In this document: one piece after another, positions 33,355 through 43,918 of the stretch | How positions within the stretch are numbered: position 1 is the stretch's first letter | Layout: each line of letters starts with the position of its first letter | Assembly (NCBI GenBank): GCA_963920705.1 | Contig: OY987230.1 | Coordinates: forward strand, 11,743,320-11,807,319 | Reading direction: 5' to 3' | Source: Odiellus spinosus | Lineage: Eukaryota; Arthropoda; Arachnida; Opiliones; Phalangiidae | Length of the DNA: 64,000 bases | Program-made: the position numbers and the translations under genes | The notes under the pieces: model-generated | Told to the model about the DNA's origin: nothing | The model's database searches: none | The model's input: the letters and a program-made list of their open reading frames with translations, nothing else

Positions 33355-33600
33355 GATTAACGTAGATATCTATTTTATATTTAAACTATAGGTTAACGTA
33401 GAAGACTATTGTATATTTAAACTAGAGTTTAGCGTGGAAAACTATTTTAAATTTAAACTAAAGGTTAGCGAAGATAACTACTTTAAATACTACGTTAAAA
33501 TATATTGTTTTATATTTAAACTAAAGTTTAGTGTAGAAAGCTATTTTATATTTCAACTAAGAGTTAACGTAAATACCTATTTTAACAGCGTTAAAATATA
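33355..33600. repeat. Tandem repeats of about 42 bp (right arm)
   Basis: Mirror of 29107-29352, inside the predicted intron of the antisense TATA transcript. Confidence 0.75.
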
Positions 33601-33612
33601 TTTCATGCTTAC

Positions 33613-33751
33613 CGATAGAAATTTTCTGGAGATGGAGGTGAAGATTTATTTTTTCTCTTCCTTTTGACGAGGATGGGGTTGTAGGTTGTGATGATTAGGA
33701 TTTGAAAAATTCACTATTTATACCCTCCTATTACCTTAAACCATGAGTCAC
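33613..33751 (-). promoter_or_regulatory. TATA promoter and first exon of an unassigned transcript (right arm)
   Basis: Mirror of 28956-29094: TGACTCA (33744-33750), TATAAATA (33715-33722) and the donor bounding an ATG-less exon at 33613. Confidence 0.5.
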
Positions 33752-33990
33752 CGATTAAGATGGGGAAACAACGTTTGAGTTGAATCTTGTTTATTTTTAA
33801 ATGATGAAAGGAAAGAAACTTTTCTCGTTATAAGTAAATATTTGTAGAGATAAACGTGATAATGTTCGTAGGATGGTGAAGTTAGAAAAAAATAAGAGAT
33901 TTTCAGTAGAAAGATTAATATATCCCATTTTATTGAATTAAACACTATTATTGATTATACATATGAAAATTATACATGAAAATGGCAAAT

Positions 33991-34632
33991 TTATTTGCTA
34001 CGTTTTATAACCGTTCGTACGTCGTCATTCTCTTCGGTAGTAAATAAATTAATTTTATCAACATGAAACTTAGTTAATACTTTACAACGTACATCATCCA
34101 AAAATTTAAATAAGGGCGTACGTAAACAATTGTTACACCATGTAGCAAACACGTTGGTGACTATTTCTCCTACGTTTTCGGGGTTTATGTATCCGTGGTA
34201 TTGAATGTGATCAACGTCGTCTTCGGAAGATATAACGCCTTCAAGCTGGAAGCAATCGCTACACATACGTAATCTTCGATACTTCTCGAAATATTTCCTA
34301 CGCACCGAATAGTACGATGTGATAATGTGATTACCTGTTATGAAGTATGGGGGTGGGTCACTGTATTCTGTGTTCAACACTCTATTGTATTGAAACCATG
34401 ATAACTTGACGCTCGGATCTATAATTATGTTTAAGGAATCATTCAGCACGTCATCCCACTCGTCCTCATCATCCTCGTATACATCTATAAAATCTTCGTA
34501 ATACTCCACTGTACTTTTTACGAATATTTCTTCCAAGTCTTGGACGATGAATGTTGACAGTATTTTTATATATATCGTGGAGTGATAATTCACGACCCGA
34601 CATCGAATAAATTTCGTTCTTCGCACATACAT
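33991..34632 (-). CDS. Acidic CxxC-CxxC protein in the +1 frame (right arm)
   Basis: The translation is identical to the copy at 28075-28716, including the acidic block (residues 51-65), both CxxC pairs and the 164-base overlap with the C2H2 frame. Because both arms share the overlap, it predates the duplication or has been homogenised. It is therefore not a sequencing slip unique to one copy. Confidence 0.6.
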   Translation of the reverse strand: MYVRRTKFIRCRVVNYHSTIYIKILSTFIVQDLEEIFVKSTVEYYEDFIDVYEDDEDEWDDVLNDSLNIIIDPSVKLSWFQYNRVLNTEYSDPPPYFITGNHIITSYYSVRRKYFEKYRRLRMCSDCFQLEGVISSEDDVDHIQYHGYINPENVGEIVTNVFATWCNNCLRTPLFKFLDDVRCKVLTKFHVDKINLFTTEENDDVRTVIKRSK

Positions 34633-35140
34633 ATAGCCGGAAGGGTTGATGTAAATTCTTCCTGTCGTTGTTAAGGTTCTCAGTGGGTTGGATGTTTGAT
34701 GATGTGGTAAATGAAACGTCTGGAGCTACGTTGGGGACGGACGGACCATCAGCTGAAGTGATCGGGACATCGTTGGAAGGTGATAAGACATCGTTGGGTG
34801 ATGATGGACCATCGGTAGAAGTGGACGGGACATCGCTGGAGGATGACGGGACATCGTTGATAGATGCGATTATGGCGATAGTCTGGGATGTAGTCTCGTT
34901 CATCTTCGTCTTCTTAACGTTCTCGATAGATTCCATGGATCGAGCTCGTTTCAGGATGGATTCACGACTCGTTTCTTCCTTATGGCGGGATAGACTATGG
35001 ATGGTGAGGTGCTCCTTCTTTGTGAAGTATACGTTGCAAAATTTACACGGGAATTCTTCATACTCGTGTTTTTCTCGAGCATGTTGAAGTAATCTTCCAA
35101 CTTGGGAAAACTTAGCCCCACAATTGCGACAGATGACCAT
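34469..35140 (-). CDS. Two-finger C2H2 zinc-finger protein (right arm)
   Basis: The translation is identical to the copy at 27567-28238: two C-X2-C-X12-H-X4-H fingers, a basic patch, a repeat-built Ser/Pro/Asp linker and a basic end. The upstream TGACTCA module is at 35221-35236. Confidence 0.75.
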   Translation of the reverse strand: MVICRNCGAKFSQVGRLLQHAREKHEYEEFPCKFCNVYFTKKEHLTIHSLSRHKEETSRESILKRARSMESIENVKKTKMNETTSQTIAIIASINDVPSSSSDVPSTSTDGPSSPNDVLSPSNDVPITSADGPSVPNVAPDVSFTTSSNIQPTENLNNDRKNLHQPFRLYVCAKNEIYSMSGRELSLHDIYKNTVNIHRPRLGRNIRKKYSGVLRRFYRCIRG

Positions 35141-35397
35141 AATGTAACTAACTTAAGTTAAAGACTTTTAGTATTACCGGAAGAGATGATGATGCTTGGT
35201 GAGAACTTAAACTTTGATAATTAAACAATGAGTCACTGATTAATTCTAAGTCCTTTTTCTCACCCTTTCCACTCTGGGGAAATTATCCTTACCCATTTGA
35301 TATGAACAGAATATGAAAGTTTTATTTGCCTACTTTTGATATCAATATTAAGAAATGTCATATTTAACAGTTTGAAATTCGGAATTTTATTTTGTAT

Positions 35398-36271
35398 TTA
35401 CAAATATTGTTTCGAAATGCAAATAATTCTAGTCACCATTTGCTTACAAAATTCGAAACTTAAAAAAGTTGAATTATTAAAAATTTCAGTAATTAATTGG
35501 ATATTTAAATTATTAATCGCAGTTGAAAAATTCATTTCTACACGCTCAGCCCAATCATAGGTTAAACAATCGTGCTGTAATTGCGATGGATGGTCAATGA
35601 GACACCCGTTACACGAGTTTTTAATAAGTTCCGTTAGCTGTGAAACTACTATGTCCTTTATAGCTTGGTAGACTTTCTTAGTTTCGTTAAGCATGATTTC
35701 AACTTGTTGATGCTTTTCCAAGAGTTTCTCCCATAGAACTCCTCCGATGGCGAATCCATTTTTAGTGGGAAATAACATCCCATAGTTCTTCCCGTTTCCC
35801 GTCGTCATTTCACGGATATTAAGCATCTTCCGGTCCTGGTATGACTTGAGTTCCACCCGTTTATTGTTTGACCCTTCCAAGAAAACTGACGAAGGACTTG
35901 CACCCTCGTTTTGGAAGTATTGCGTGATTTCTTCCCTCATTCGGTATATTTGAAAGTACTCATCCTCGCTGAGATTAATTCCAGTGGATCCATCAGTAAA
36001 TCCAAGTCTAATTTCACATTCGGGAGTAACTGTGACCGATTTTCTCGATGAGATTTCGAATACGTTCGTGTTGTCCCTGTAAATGATAGAAACGGCTAAG
36101 TTAATTGAGGTTTTATACTAATAATAAGATGTCAGGAATAAAAATTACTAAGTTATTTAAGAGGACAGTGAAAATTTCAAAGTTATTTAGGGTTAGGTTA
36201 ATAATTTCCAAGTTATTTAGGGTGGCACAAATAATTTATAAGTTAATTTTAGAGTAAAATGCTACTTACAT
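35398..36271 (-). CDS. Spliced gene for a two-domain PC4-like protein (right arm)
   Basis: Mirror of 26436-27309, with the same split start codon (intron 36077-36269) and frame. The single base difference between arms (35819) makes residue 87 Asn here and Ile in the left copy. It falls in the central strand just before IRE. PC4 proteins usually carry an acidic or polar residue directly before that IRE motif, so the Asn form may be the older state. TATA box at 36346-36352. Confidence 0.7.
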
Positions 36272-36345
36272 TTTTAGTGTTCTTGTGGATGACTTGAATA
36301 CGGTTGATGGCAGCTTTAAATGACTTATCTAAAATATATCCTAGC

Positions 36346-36652
36346 TTTTATACTCTAAAATAGGTGTCATATCAGTTGAGAAATTGGTTTTCTCGAAGAA
36401 GTGTTGGGTTTTACCACGAGTTTCAACGTATTTCCCCGATAAAACCCGCTTTTAAACCTAGAAATATGAGTCATATAAGTTGTGAAATAGGTTTTACCAA
36501 TGACGCGTAGGGTTTTACCAAGCGATTCAGCGTCAAATCAGTACTTGAGTTGTGAAATAGGTTTTACCAATGACGCGTAGGTTTTTACCAAGCGTCATAT
36601 CAGTACTTGAACTTTGGAAGTACGTTTTACCAATGCCGCGTAGGGTTTAACC
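36346..36652 (-). promoter_or_regulatory. TATA box and upstream repeats of the PC4-like gene (right arm)
   Basis: Mirror of 26055-26361: TATAAAA plus four units of about 62-70 bp, one with TGACTCA. Confidence 0.6.
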
Positions 36653-36936
36653 ACGGGCTTTAATTGTATATATCATTAGTGTATTTCAATTTTCATACAC
36701 GTTGTAATTAGGCCTAACTTTCCAATTTTAATTTGATATCGTGGTGTTCGCCAACTTGTTTGAGTATTTTTCCGCATTTATTATAATGTTTAAGACAAAT
36801 AATTGTATATTTGTAGTTAAAATTTATAGTTATGTTTACTTGGGGAAATTCTTGTAGTTATTTGTTAAGATATTTGAAAATCCATCAATTTATCTGGTGT
36901 GATTTGAGATAGGACACGCAAAGACTTTTGTCGATA

Positions 36937-37302
36937 ACATGATACTACTGATAGGAGAACCGCGCGAAATTCGAAAACGATAAAGGCTTTAAGAGGTTTC
37001 AGTATAGGTTATAGATTCACATTTGATTTAGCGCCTTATCATTTAAACTTTCAATCATGTGATATATGAACATAGAGATAAGAAACAAGAATATAAAAAT
37101 ATATTTATTTTTCCAATGAGTTTTAAGATAAGATCTGGCATAGGTGATAATACGATAGGAAACCCGCGCGGAATTCGAAAACGATAAAGGCTTAAAGAGG
37201 TTTCAGTATAGGTTATAGAATCGCATTTGATTTGGCGCCTTATCATTTAAACTTTCAGTGATAAATGTACACAGAGATAAGAACCGAGAATATAGATAAG
37301 GA
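36937..37302. repeat. Direct repeat, two copies of about 165 bp (right arm)
   Basis: Mirror of 25405-25770. Confidence 0.75.
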
Positions 37303-37326
37303 TGGAAAATATTTTTAAAGTTGATA

Positions 37327-37425
37327 TGAGAAGACGGCGTAGTCTGCTAATGCACTTACCTCACATACATTGGGTACCAGGTTCGAAACCCGGATGAAAA
37401 AAAAAAAAAAAAAAAAAAAAATTTT
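37327..37425 (+). ncRNA. tRNA-like pol III module (SINE-like), right arm, facing outward
   Basis: A-box-like GGCGTAGTCTG (37336-37346) and perfect B box GGTTCGAAACC (37380-37390), 34 bases apart as in tRNA genes. A D-arm can pair (GCGT with ATGC), and the T-arm pairs with one mismatch. The would-be anticodon loop CTCACAT suggests a Val-type ancestor. The anticodon and acceptor stems do not pair, so it is not a functional tRNA. A 25-base poly-A (37397-37421) is followed at once by TTTT, a pol III stop. It looks tRNA-derived and SINE-like, aimed outward 105 bases from the end. Confidence 0.6.
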
Positions 37426-37627
37426 GAATAATAAAAATAAAAATAAAAAAATGGGCGCCATTTTGAGCTCCCGGCTCCATCGGCTCCATCGGCTCCCAAG
37501 TGGGGCAGTACGCTCATTTTCCCCCTACTCCTCGGCCTTAAATGAGATTTTTATCCCTGCTTGTAGTCTATTGTCCTCTTTTAACCCTAACCGTAATTAA
37601 GTTTTAAGTACCGAGACGAACTCTTAC

Positions 37628-37774
37628 GCTTGACCTCTATGTACCCAAAAAGAAAGTTGTGTGTTTTTTTTTTTTAGCTGAAATGACAAAGTTTCCAAAT
37701 TCAAACAACTTGGAAACTTTGTCATTTTAGTTAAAAGAAAAACAACTTTCTTTTTGGGTACATTTAGGTCAAGC
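37628..37774. mobile_element. Nearly fully palindromic MITE-like hairpin (147 bp)
   Basis: GCTTGACCTCTATGTACCC at the left pairs with GGGTACATTTAGGTCAAGC at the right. The stem continues through AAAGAAAGTTG/CAACTTTCTTT and AAATGACAAAGTTTCCAA. The loop is about 10 bases. No clear target duplication. It sits 94 bases outside the giant palindrome. Confidence 0.8.
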
Positions 37775-37904
37775 AAAACCAAATTATGTGTACGATTTTG
37801 ATATATTTTAATGCCTAATTATCTAGAAAGATTAATTGCCCGCTTTAATTAACTTTCTAACTACAATTTCTGTAGTACAGAGTGTCGTACAAATCTGGAA
37901 TACT

Positions 37905-37995
37905 CGGAAATAACAGGGAATTTGAATGTTCTTAAAAAACCAAGGAAATATCAGGGAAACTCTTATAAACTTGACATAAATCAGGGAAATTTGTG
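37905..37995 (+). repeat. Dispersed CAGGGAAA-type repeat, fragment
   Basis: AACAGGGAATTTGAA, AATATCAGGGAAACTCTTA and AATCAGGGAAATTTG in series. Close to the copy at 12083. Confidence 0.5.
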
Positions 37996-39618
37996 GAAGC
38001 GCGAACACTATGTCAGTACGAACTCAATCAGCTCAATTCCTTCATTAGTAGATGTTATTAAGGGAGAGTGAAATAAAAAATCAATTTTTATCATTTTTAC
38101 TATTCAGAAAAGATTTATATTTTGTCATTCGTTTAAAAGCAGTCCCTCCCACCAATCAAAAGGCGTTCCGCCGACCTCCGACCAATCAGAATATAAGTGG
38201 CACGGATTTTACCAAATCAAAGTCTTGTGATTGGTCGAAGTTTTTTTTTTATTATTTTAATGGTAAAATCTAAAAATTTGCATTTTTTTCGGATACATTA
38301 CCTGAATGTTTCAATGTGAAAACATGTCTTATATTTATTAGTTTAAAAACTAAAAAAAAAAATCCTTTAATTTTTAATTTTCACCAACTCTTTAAAAATT
38401 ATATTACAACTCCACAACCATATGCCACCGTGCAACTCTTAGACTAAATCCAGCATATTTATTTTATAATAATATAGAGAAATCATACAGTTATTTCAAC
38501 CGATGCGCGTTCTATATATCGGACAATAAAAATATTTATTCCCGAACTTTAAAGATACAATTTATCACTCCTTTTATACCACGATATGAACTTTGAGTGA
38601 CCTTACACTTCCTGGTAGAATGACACAAAAAGTTGTAAATTCAACTTGATAGTTTGAATTTCATCTTTCTTTAGGAAGAAGAAACTTTATTCCACAGAGA
38701 GAGGGGAGGGGAAAAAAGGTTTTCGGGTTCAAAAAATTTCCATTTCTAGAGAGCTGTTTTCGATTTCAAATATATTCCATAAGTCGCTTTTCTTGTAGAA
38801 TGTAGATGTTATTCTCATACCATGCACCTTAGAGTAAGATTGGATCTTCTTTTAAACTTATTCCGGAACTTCTTTAAAAAAAAAAAGAAAAGGAGAAAAA
38901 GTTGACTCTTGATTTATTGCATTTCTCACTTTTTGAAGTAAAAATCCCTAAAGCAAGACGGCGTATAAAGCCATATATACGAACTTGAAAAGCTAAAACC
39001 ACATTGGAAAAATTTACTAGAAGCTGAGCTGGCCCATTTTTAGGTATTTTTGGCCAATGGCACCCATAGCAACGCGATGAAGCGATAAAAAAATATTTTT
39101 TCTTATGTTTTATACCGATTTTATACAGTTTCGTAGACGTTGCAAATAAAAGAGGTGAGGGGTCGGACATTTATCCAAATCCATTAGGTTTCTTCCACAA
39201 TCTTCAAACTATCTGTAAAATCCTGAAATCAGATTCAGATTTATGAAATATTAAATGAAATCCCGTTCAAACGAAATTTTGGATTTATAAAATCTTAATC
39301 GAAAACCGGAATCATAGTCGTAATCCTGAAATCTCCACCGAAATCTTGCCCAAAAATTTGTAATCTTTTATCACGCAGATTTCGATATATAACAACTTAA
39401 TTAAAATCCCGAAATCTACACTGAAATCACAATATCTTTGTTTAACTATTCGCGCAAAAAGGCTAAGTGTACGACCCCTCGCTAGGAGAATTTTGTAGAG
39501 TTGCCGAGTTCACCAAAATGGAAAAAGAGTGGGTTGGGGGAGGCTTTTCCTAATTTCCTTTGCTAAACAGGGGCGACATAAGGCGCCTTCCTTTCAATCT
39601 TTCCGGTCAGGTTCACCG

Positions 39619-39632
39619 TCAGGGGGCGCCTC
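39619..39632 (+). promoter_or_regulatory. CTCF-like motif
   Basis: The run GTCAGGGGGCGCCTC contains CAGGGGGCGC, the core of the bilaterian CTCF consensus, in AT-rich DNA. The upstream half of the consensus is only partly matched, so binding is uncertain. Confidence 0.25.
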
Positions 39633-39984
39633 TACCATTTCACTAAATTCAACACTCTCTCCGAAGTTTTTTCCTTTTTCTGAACGCTGATTATTCAATT
39701 TCTCGCTGTATGTTAAATGGGATATTTTTTTGGTAAGGGGAGGGGGCTATTTCTTCTTTCTTCAGAATTGCCGCTCGTATTTGCCACTGAGTATTCGAAT
39801 CCCTTAACTTTTACTTCTTACAATTTTATTGCAAAATTTGAATCGGTCATTACTCTTTTTCACTCGGTTTGCTATTGATGCCAGGTAATGTCTTAGAAAT
39901 AAATTGAAGATATTTAGGTACATGTAAACTTAAAAGAGTAGCTAAAAACATACCTTCTCCTTATAAGGAATACTAAAATGTGCG

Positions 39985-40145
39985 TTTAACTGTACACGCT
40001 ATTGTGCGATGTTCAGTGCGACAAAGAGCGTGCCATAGTACGTGTCGCGGGGATTTTAAGCCAAAGGTGCGGGACGTATTTTGATTAGTCGAAGGGATTA
40101 CTTTTAATTGAATGCCAAAATCCAAATCTTTTCTGATTTTAGGCC
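39985..40145 (+). repeat. Fragment of the repeat family at 55984-56225
   Basis: Shares GTGTCGCGGGGATTTTAA-like sequence in opposite order, GCCAAAGG(T/C)G(C/G)GGG, TTTTGATT(A/G)GTCG and CAATACCAAAATC-type words with 55984-56225. Only the right half is recognisable. Confidence 0.4.
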
Positions 40146-40149
40146 CAAT

Positions 40150-42000
40150 TGCACGAGGTAGATTTTATTAAATTTCTCATATCTCGCACTCATTAAGTGG
40201 ATGCTGGATTTTTCCTACTTCTAGGCGTGAAGTCACACTTATTGTTAAGTTATGACTTTTGATAAGAAATGAAATACTTTCAGAACGGTCCCGAGGGCGT
40301 TGAAATCATTGTTTTCGTTAAATTCTACCTACGCGCCCGCAGCTTATAACGGGAGTCAAGGCAAATTTTGAGAATTCCCATTAAGACAAAATATTTGAGG
40401 AAGGGCGATGCGCTTTTAATATTGGTCGATGCAGTCACGCGGTCTACATTCGAGTTTATATAATCTCAACTCCATTAAATAACTGTAAGCGGGGGCGGAT
40501 ATTAATATACTAAGGATTGGCGCCAGTTTATTTTAGCCGTAATTATTGCAGGAATTAATTCCTAGAGTGCAACCCCGAGATAGTACAAGTTGTCGCGAAC
40601 CGAGAGGCGATGAAGCTTAACTTCAAATAAAAAGTTTGAAGTTTGCTTTTAAAGGGGGCGTGAAACGTAAAATTAAGTGATTATTACTATCATTATTATA
40701 CAATTATTTTATTTATGAAATGAGGCATTTATTAATCGAAGATAATTAAATATACCAGTAAGTTTAACTTTTAGCTAAAAGACTTGAAACATATAGTGTG
40801 TTTGATTACGGTTATTTCCCTATTCTCTTGGTTCCCGTCTAACATGAATGAAATATTTCGGTTTCTTTCTCTTTACGACGCCATATTCATATTGATTGTC
40901 ATGATTTAAGTACTGTTTAGCCCCTTTTCACGTGCAAAGACTATAAATTTAATTTTGTTATTTGCGTAATTCGCCTGTACTATGTGTTTAAATACTATTT
41001 TTTTCCCCTATTTGGAACTTTAGACAATTTCTTTCGTTATTCAATGGGAGCGTAGTGGAGCTCAGTGGGAGCGCAGTGGAGTTTAATGGGAGCGTAGTGA
41101 AGTTCAGTGTGAGCTTTTAACCCTCTAAAGAAAATATTTGCAGCCCTGTTTTTATAGTACTGTCAACATATTTTGACGTCACCTCCCTTAAGTATTTTTA
41201 GGCTGAGAATTAAACGGAGCCAAATATGCATTTAGAAGAATTTGACATTTCCCTAACATTCCCTAACATTCCCGCATTAGCGTCTTATCATACCCATTTC
41301 TTCCGAATAGTCGTGCTTAAAAGTTGGAGCTGACCTCTATTTCTAATATTATACAGCGTCCGAATAAATACAGATAGTATTATCACAAGTTTAGTCGTTT
41401 CACCACAATAAAGTCGTTTTTAACACCCTTTATTAGTCTTTACTTACATTAGTTGTATATATTCTAACGCACGGTGAATAATCTGATGAGGACTGCGAAG
41501 GAGAGTGAAAAATAACCTTTGCTTTCCATATCTATGTTTATCTCGAATATGGTGTTAAATCAGGAGGTGGGCTCACCGTCAGTTACCAGCTGGGCCCTTA
41601 ATAGGGGACGCGCGTTTGGGCTCATTAAATTTACTTGGGGAAACTGACTGACTTTGCCAAGTTGCGTACTAAGAAGGGACCGAATTTCACCTGGATAAAC
41701 GCGTTTTCTTTGTAAATCTGGCACCTTATTAAGGTTGCAACTATTTATTTCGTTAAAAGGGGAGGATGGGAAGATTAAAATCGTTCCGGAAATACCCCGT
41801 CGAGTCTTTTGAAATAACAGAAATTAAAGAAGTTTTTCCTTGACGCTTACAAATTGTCTGTTTTTTGCATGTCTATATATATTTATATTATATAATATTT
41901 ATGTCCATTTAGTACGAACAAGTTTGCTAGTTTTAATACAGGCAATCGGTTAACACTGTCCCTTTAATACTCGATTTAATGGTTTAATTTTTTTCCAAAT
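40150..42000. other. Non-coding stretch, no gene recognised
   Basis: Contains a MITE-like end (TTAAAGGGGGCGTGAAACG, 40649-40667) and a short 21-bp tandem repeat (41041-41112). Several CpG-richer patches lie at 40300-40620 and 41570-41720. No exon was supported. Confidence 0.4.
41041..41112 (+). repeat. 21-bp tandem repeat, 3.5 copies
   Basis: Units of the form TCAATGGGAGCGTAGTGGAGC with few substitutions. Confidence 0.75.
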
Positions 42001-42505
42001 GAAATGCATTAAATATTGGTTGAATAGGATAAGCTATGAATTTTGAAATTGGTCAAAAAGGGTCAAGTATGAATTTTAAATATTGGTCCAAATAAGGTCA
42101 CCTATGAATTTTAAATGTTGGTCGAATAGGGTCCGCAATAAATTGTAAATATTGGTCGAATAGGGCCAGCTATGAATTGTAAATATTGGTCGAATAGGGT
42201 CAGCTATGAATTGTAAATATTGGTCGAATAGGGTCAGTTATAACTTAAATATTGGTCGAATAGGGTCAGCTATGAATTTTTAAATATGAGTAGAATAGGG
42301 TCAGCTATAAATTGTAAATATTGGTCGAATAGGGTCAGCTATTTAATTTTAAATATTGGTCTTATAGGTCAGATATTTAATTTTAAATATTGGTCTTATA
42401 GGTCAGCTATGAACTTTAATTTTTTTCGAAGTAGTCATCTATGAATTTTAATATTAGTCAAAAAGGGTTAGCTATAAAAATTAAAATTGGTTGCTACGGT
42501 CAGTA
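42001..42505. repeat. Minisatellite of about 34 bp
   Basis: About fourteen copies of TATTGGTCGAATAGGGTCAG followed by CTATGAATTGTAAA. The central copies (42120-42340) are the most alike and the edges decay, as in arrays that expand from the middle. Confidence 0.85.
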
Positions 42506-42968
42506 TCATGAGATTTTAAAACATATTGGAAATTATAGATTAAAAATTATCATTTTGAATGGAAACTGCGTAAAAATGCGGTTAATTTACGCTCCAATAT
42601 TTCAATGACTCGAATATAATTTTGTAACATTCTATCACGAAATCGACGATGTTTATACATATTTTAAATCCTAATTCTAATACTAGGAGTGTTTATTATA
42701 ATTTCCTATTGAAGAAACTGCACTTCCCCCATTTTCCTAAAACCCTTGAGAGAATCAAAAGCAACTGCTGCCGCTTTTAGCTTCTATCTTCTCCGGGTAT
42801 TAAATTTAAAAGATGTAATATGGAGGAGGGTGAAAAAGAAAGGCGAGTTTTGGAAAACATGGAACAAGGCTTGGAAAGCCATATGAAAAATTAATAATAC
42901 TCCAATATCATTGAAACGCGTTGGAAATAAAATAGATCACCGTTTTAGGGGAAAGATCAACATAAACC

Positions 42969-43328
42969 TTAAACAGAGAATGCAACCTAACAACAAGTGA
43001 TTTTTTATCGATTCCTTATTGTTTAAATAGGCCTAATCCACCAGTAAAAAATTGCAAACAAATATTAAAACTATAGAAATCAATTTAAAACTTACCCGGA
43101 AAATAGGCTTAGCTTGATTCATGGCTATCCTGATCTCCCTATGGAAGGACTATCGACAATGGCTGATGATCCTTATATGGGGAGGTCAGATACGCCAATA
43201 ATTAAAGTTTTAAATTTATTTCTAGTTTAATATTTGTTTGCAATTTGTTTTACTGTTGGATTAGGCCTTTTTAAACGACAAGGAATCGATAAAAAATTAT
43301 TTGTGGTTAGGTTGCATTCTACCTTGAA
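42969..43328. mobile_element. Second copy of the TTAA-type MITE
   Basis: Spans about 42973-43324 after TTAA (42969-42972). It shares ATCGATTCCTTATTGTTTAAATAGGCCTAATCCA-type end sequence and GGAAAATAGGCTTAGCTTGATTCATGG with the copy at 9906-10279. The internal hairpin is shortened and diverged. The right flank is TTGA, one base from TTAA. Confidence 0.75.
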
Positions 43329-43904
43329 GTTTGTTGAAGGATAGTTTAAAATCATGACAAAAATCTTTAGCAAAATATTTTTTTGTTGTTTCAAAATTGT
43401 TTTTGTTCAATTTTAATTCCTTATCGGATATTTTTTTGTTTGGACCAACTATCAAACCTTCCGAGAAATTAATTTAAAATTTATCTGGAAATATCTGAAT
43501 TTTTGAGTTAAGTTTTTGAACGAACCTAAAATTAGTTCCTCACCTCGAACAAATAAAAAAACATCTGGTTAATTAAGGGTTAGACCTAGAGAAGTTTATA
43601 GGAAAAAAACCAGCACTGATTGACCAAAGAGATTTATTAAAAGAACGTTGTAAGAGCGCTCCAAATTAATTAAACCCGTTTTTATATACTTTCAAAGTTC
43701 CAATTAAGCGGCTTAATTAAGAGTATAAATTATCCAATAAAATAATTTTATTTTTCACTTTGCCTTTGAAAAAATTGAGGAAAAAGTGGGCGGGATTATA
43801 CGGGAATAAACTTCTAACAGCGCGAGAATATTATATAGTTCAAAGGTAAAGAAGGCTTGGATGAAAGGGGATGGAGAAAAAGAGGTAGGGGAATAGAAGA
43901 GACG

Positions 43905-43918
43905 GTTGTCATGGTAAC
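43905..43918 (+). promoter_or_regulatory. RFX-type X-box
   Basis: GTTGTCATGGTAAC fits all positions of the RFX consensus GTHNYYATRRNAAC. X-boxes are bound by RFX factors, often upstream of ciliary genes. No adjacent gene was identified. Confidence 0.4.

Larger units (their letters stand above)
25171..37534. mobile_element. Giant near-perfect palindrome, candidate inserted head-to-head dimer of a 6.2-kb element
   Basis: The left arm (25174-31334) and right arm (31373-37531) are inverted copies. Positions pair so that coordinates sum to 62707, or 62705 outside the terminal homopolymer. In the segments compared, the only differences are one base (26888/35819) and 27 versus 25 bases in one homopolymer. 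CTCG occurs directly outside each end (25171-25174 and 37531-37534), as a 4-bp target duplication would, with termini GAGTAGGGGG. Each arm carries the same genes, promoters and repeats. No polymerase, Rep, integrase or transposase is recognisable. The centre is an imperfect hairpin (31335-31372). It could be an integrated dimer of a hairpin-ended replicon, a composite transposon or an assembly foldback. The shared 4-bp flank and different unique flanks favour a real insertion. Confidence 0.75.
37535..39980. other. Right flank of the palindrome, no gene recognised
   Basis: AT-rich unique sequence plus the hairpin at 37628-37774, a CAGGGAAA-type fragment at 37905-37995, a MITE-like end at 38058-38080 with CCAAT-rich repeat sequence to 38300, and a CTCF-like motif near 39619. 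The 98-aa frame at 38874-39170 starts outside an ATG exon context and has no domain. Confidence 0.4.

Noticed and set aside
37327..37396. Functional tRNA gene for valine
   Set aside because: A and B boxes are good, but the anticodon and acceptor stems do not pair and a poly-A tail follows, so it is tRNA-derived only.
25174..37531. Simple assembly foldback as sole explanation of the palindrome
   Set aside because: Not excluded, but different unique flanks, a shared 4-bp flank at both ends and a base difference between arms fit a real insertion better.
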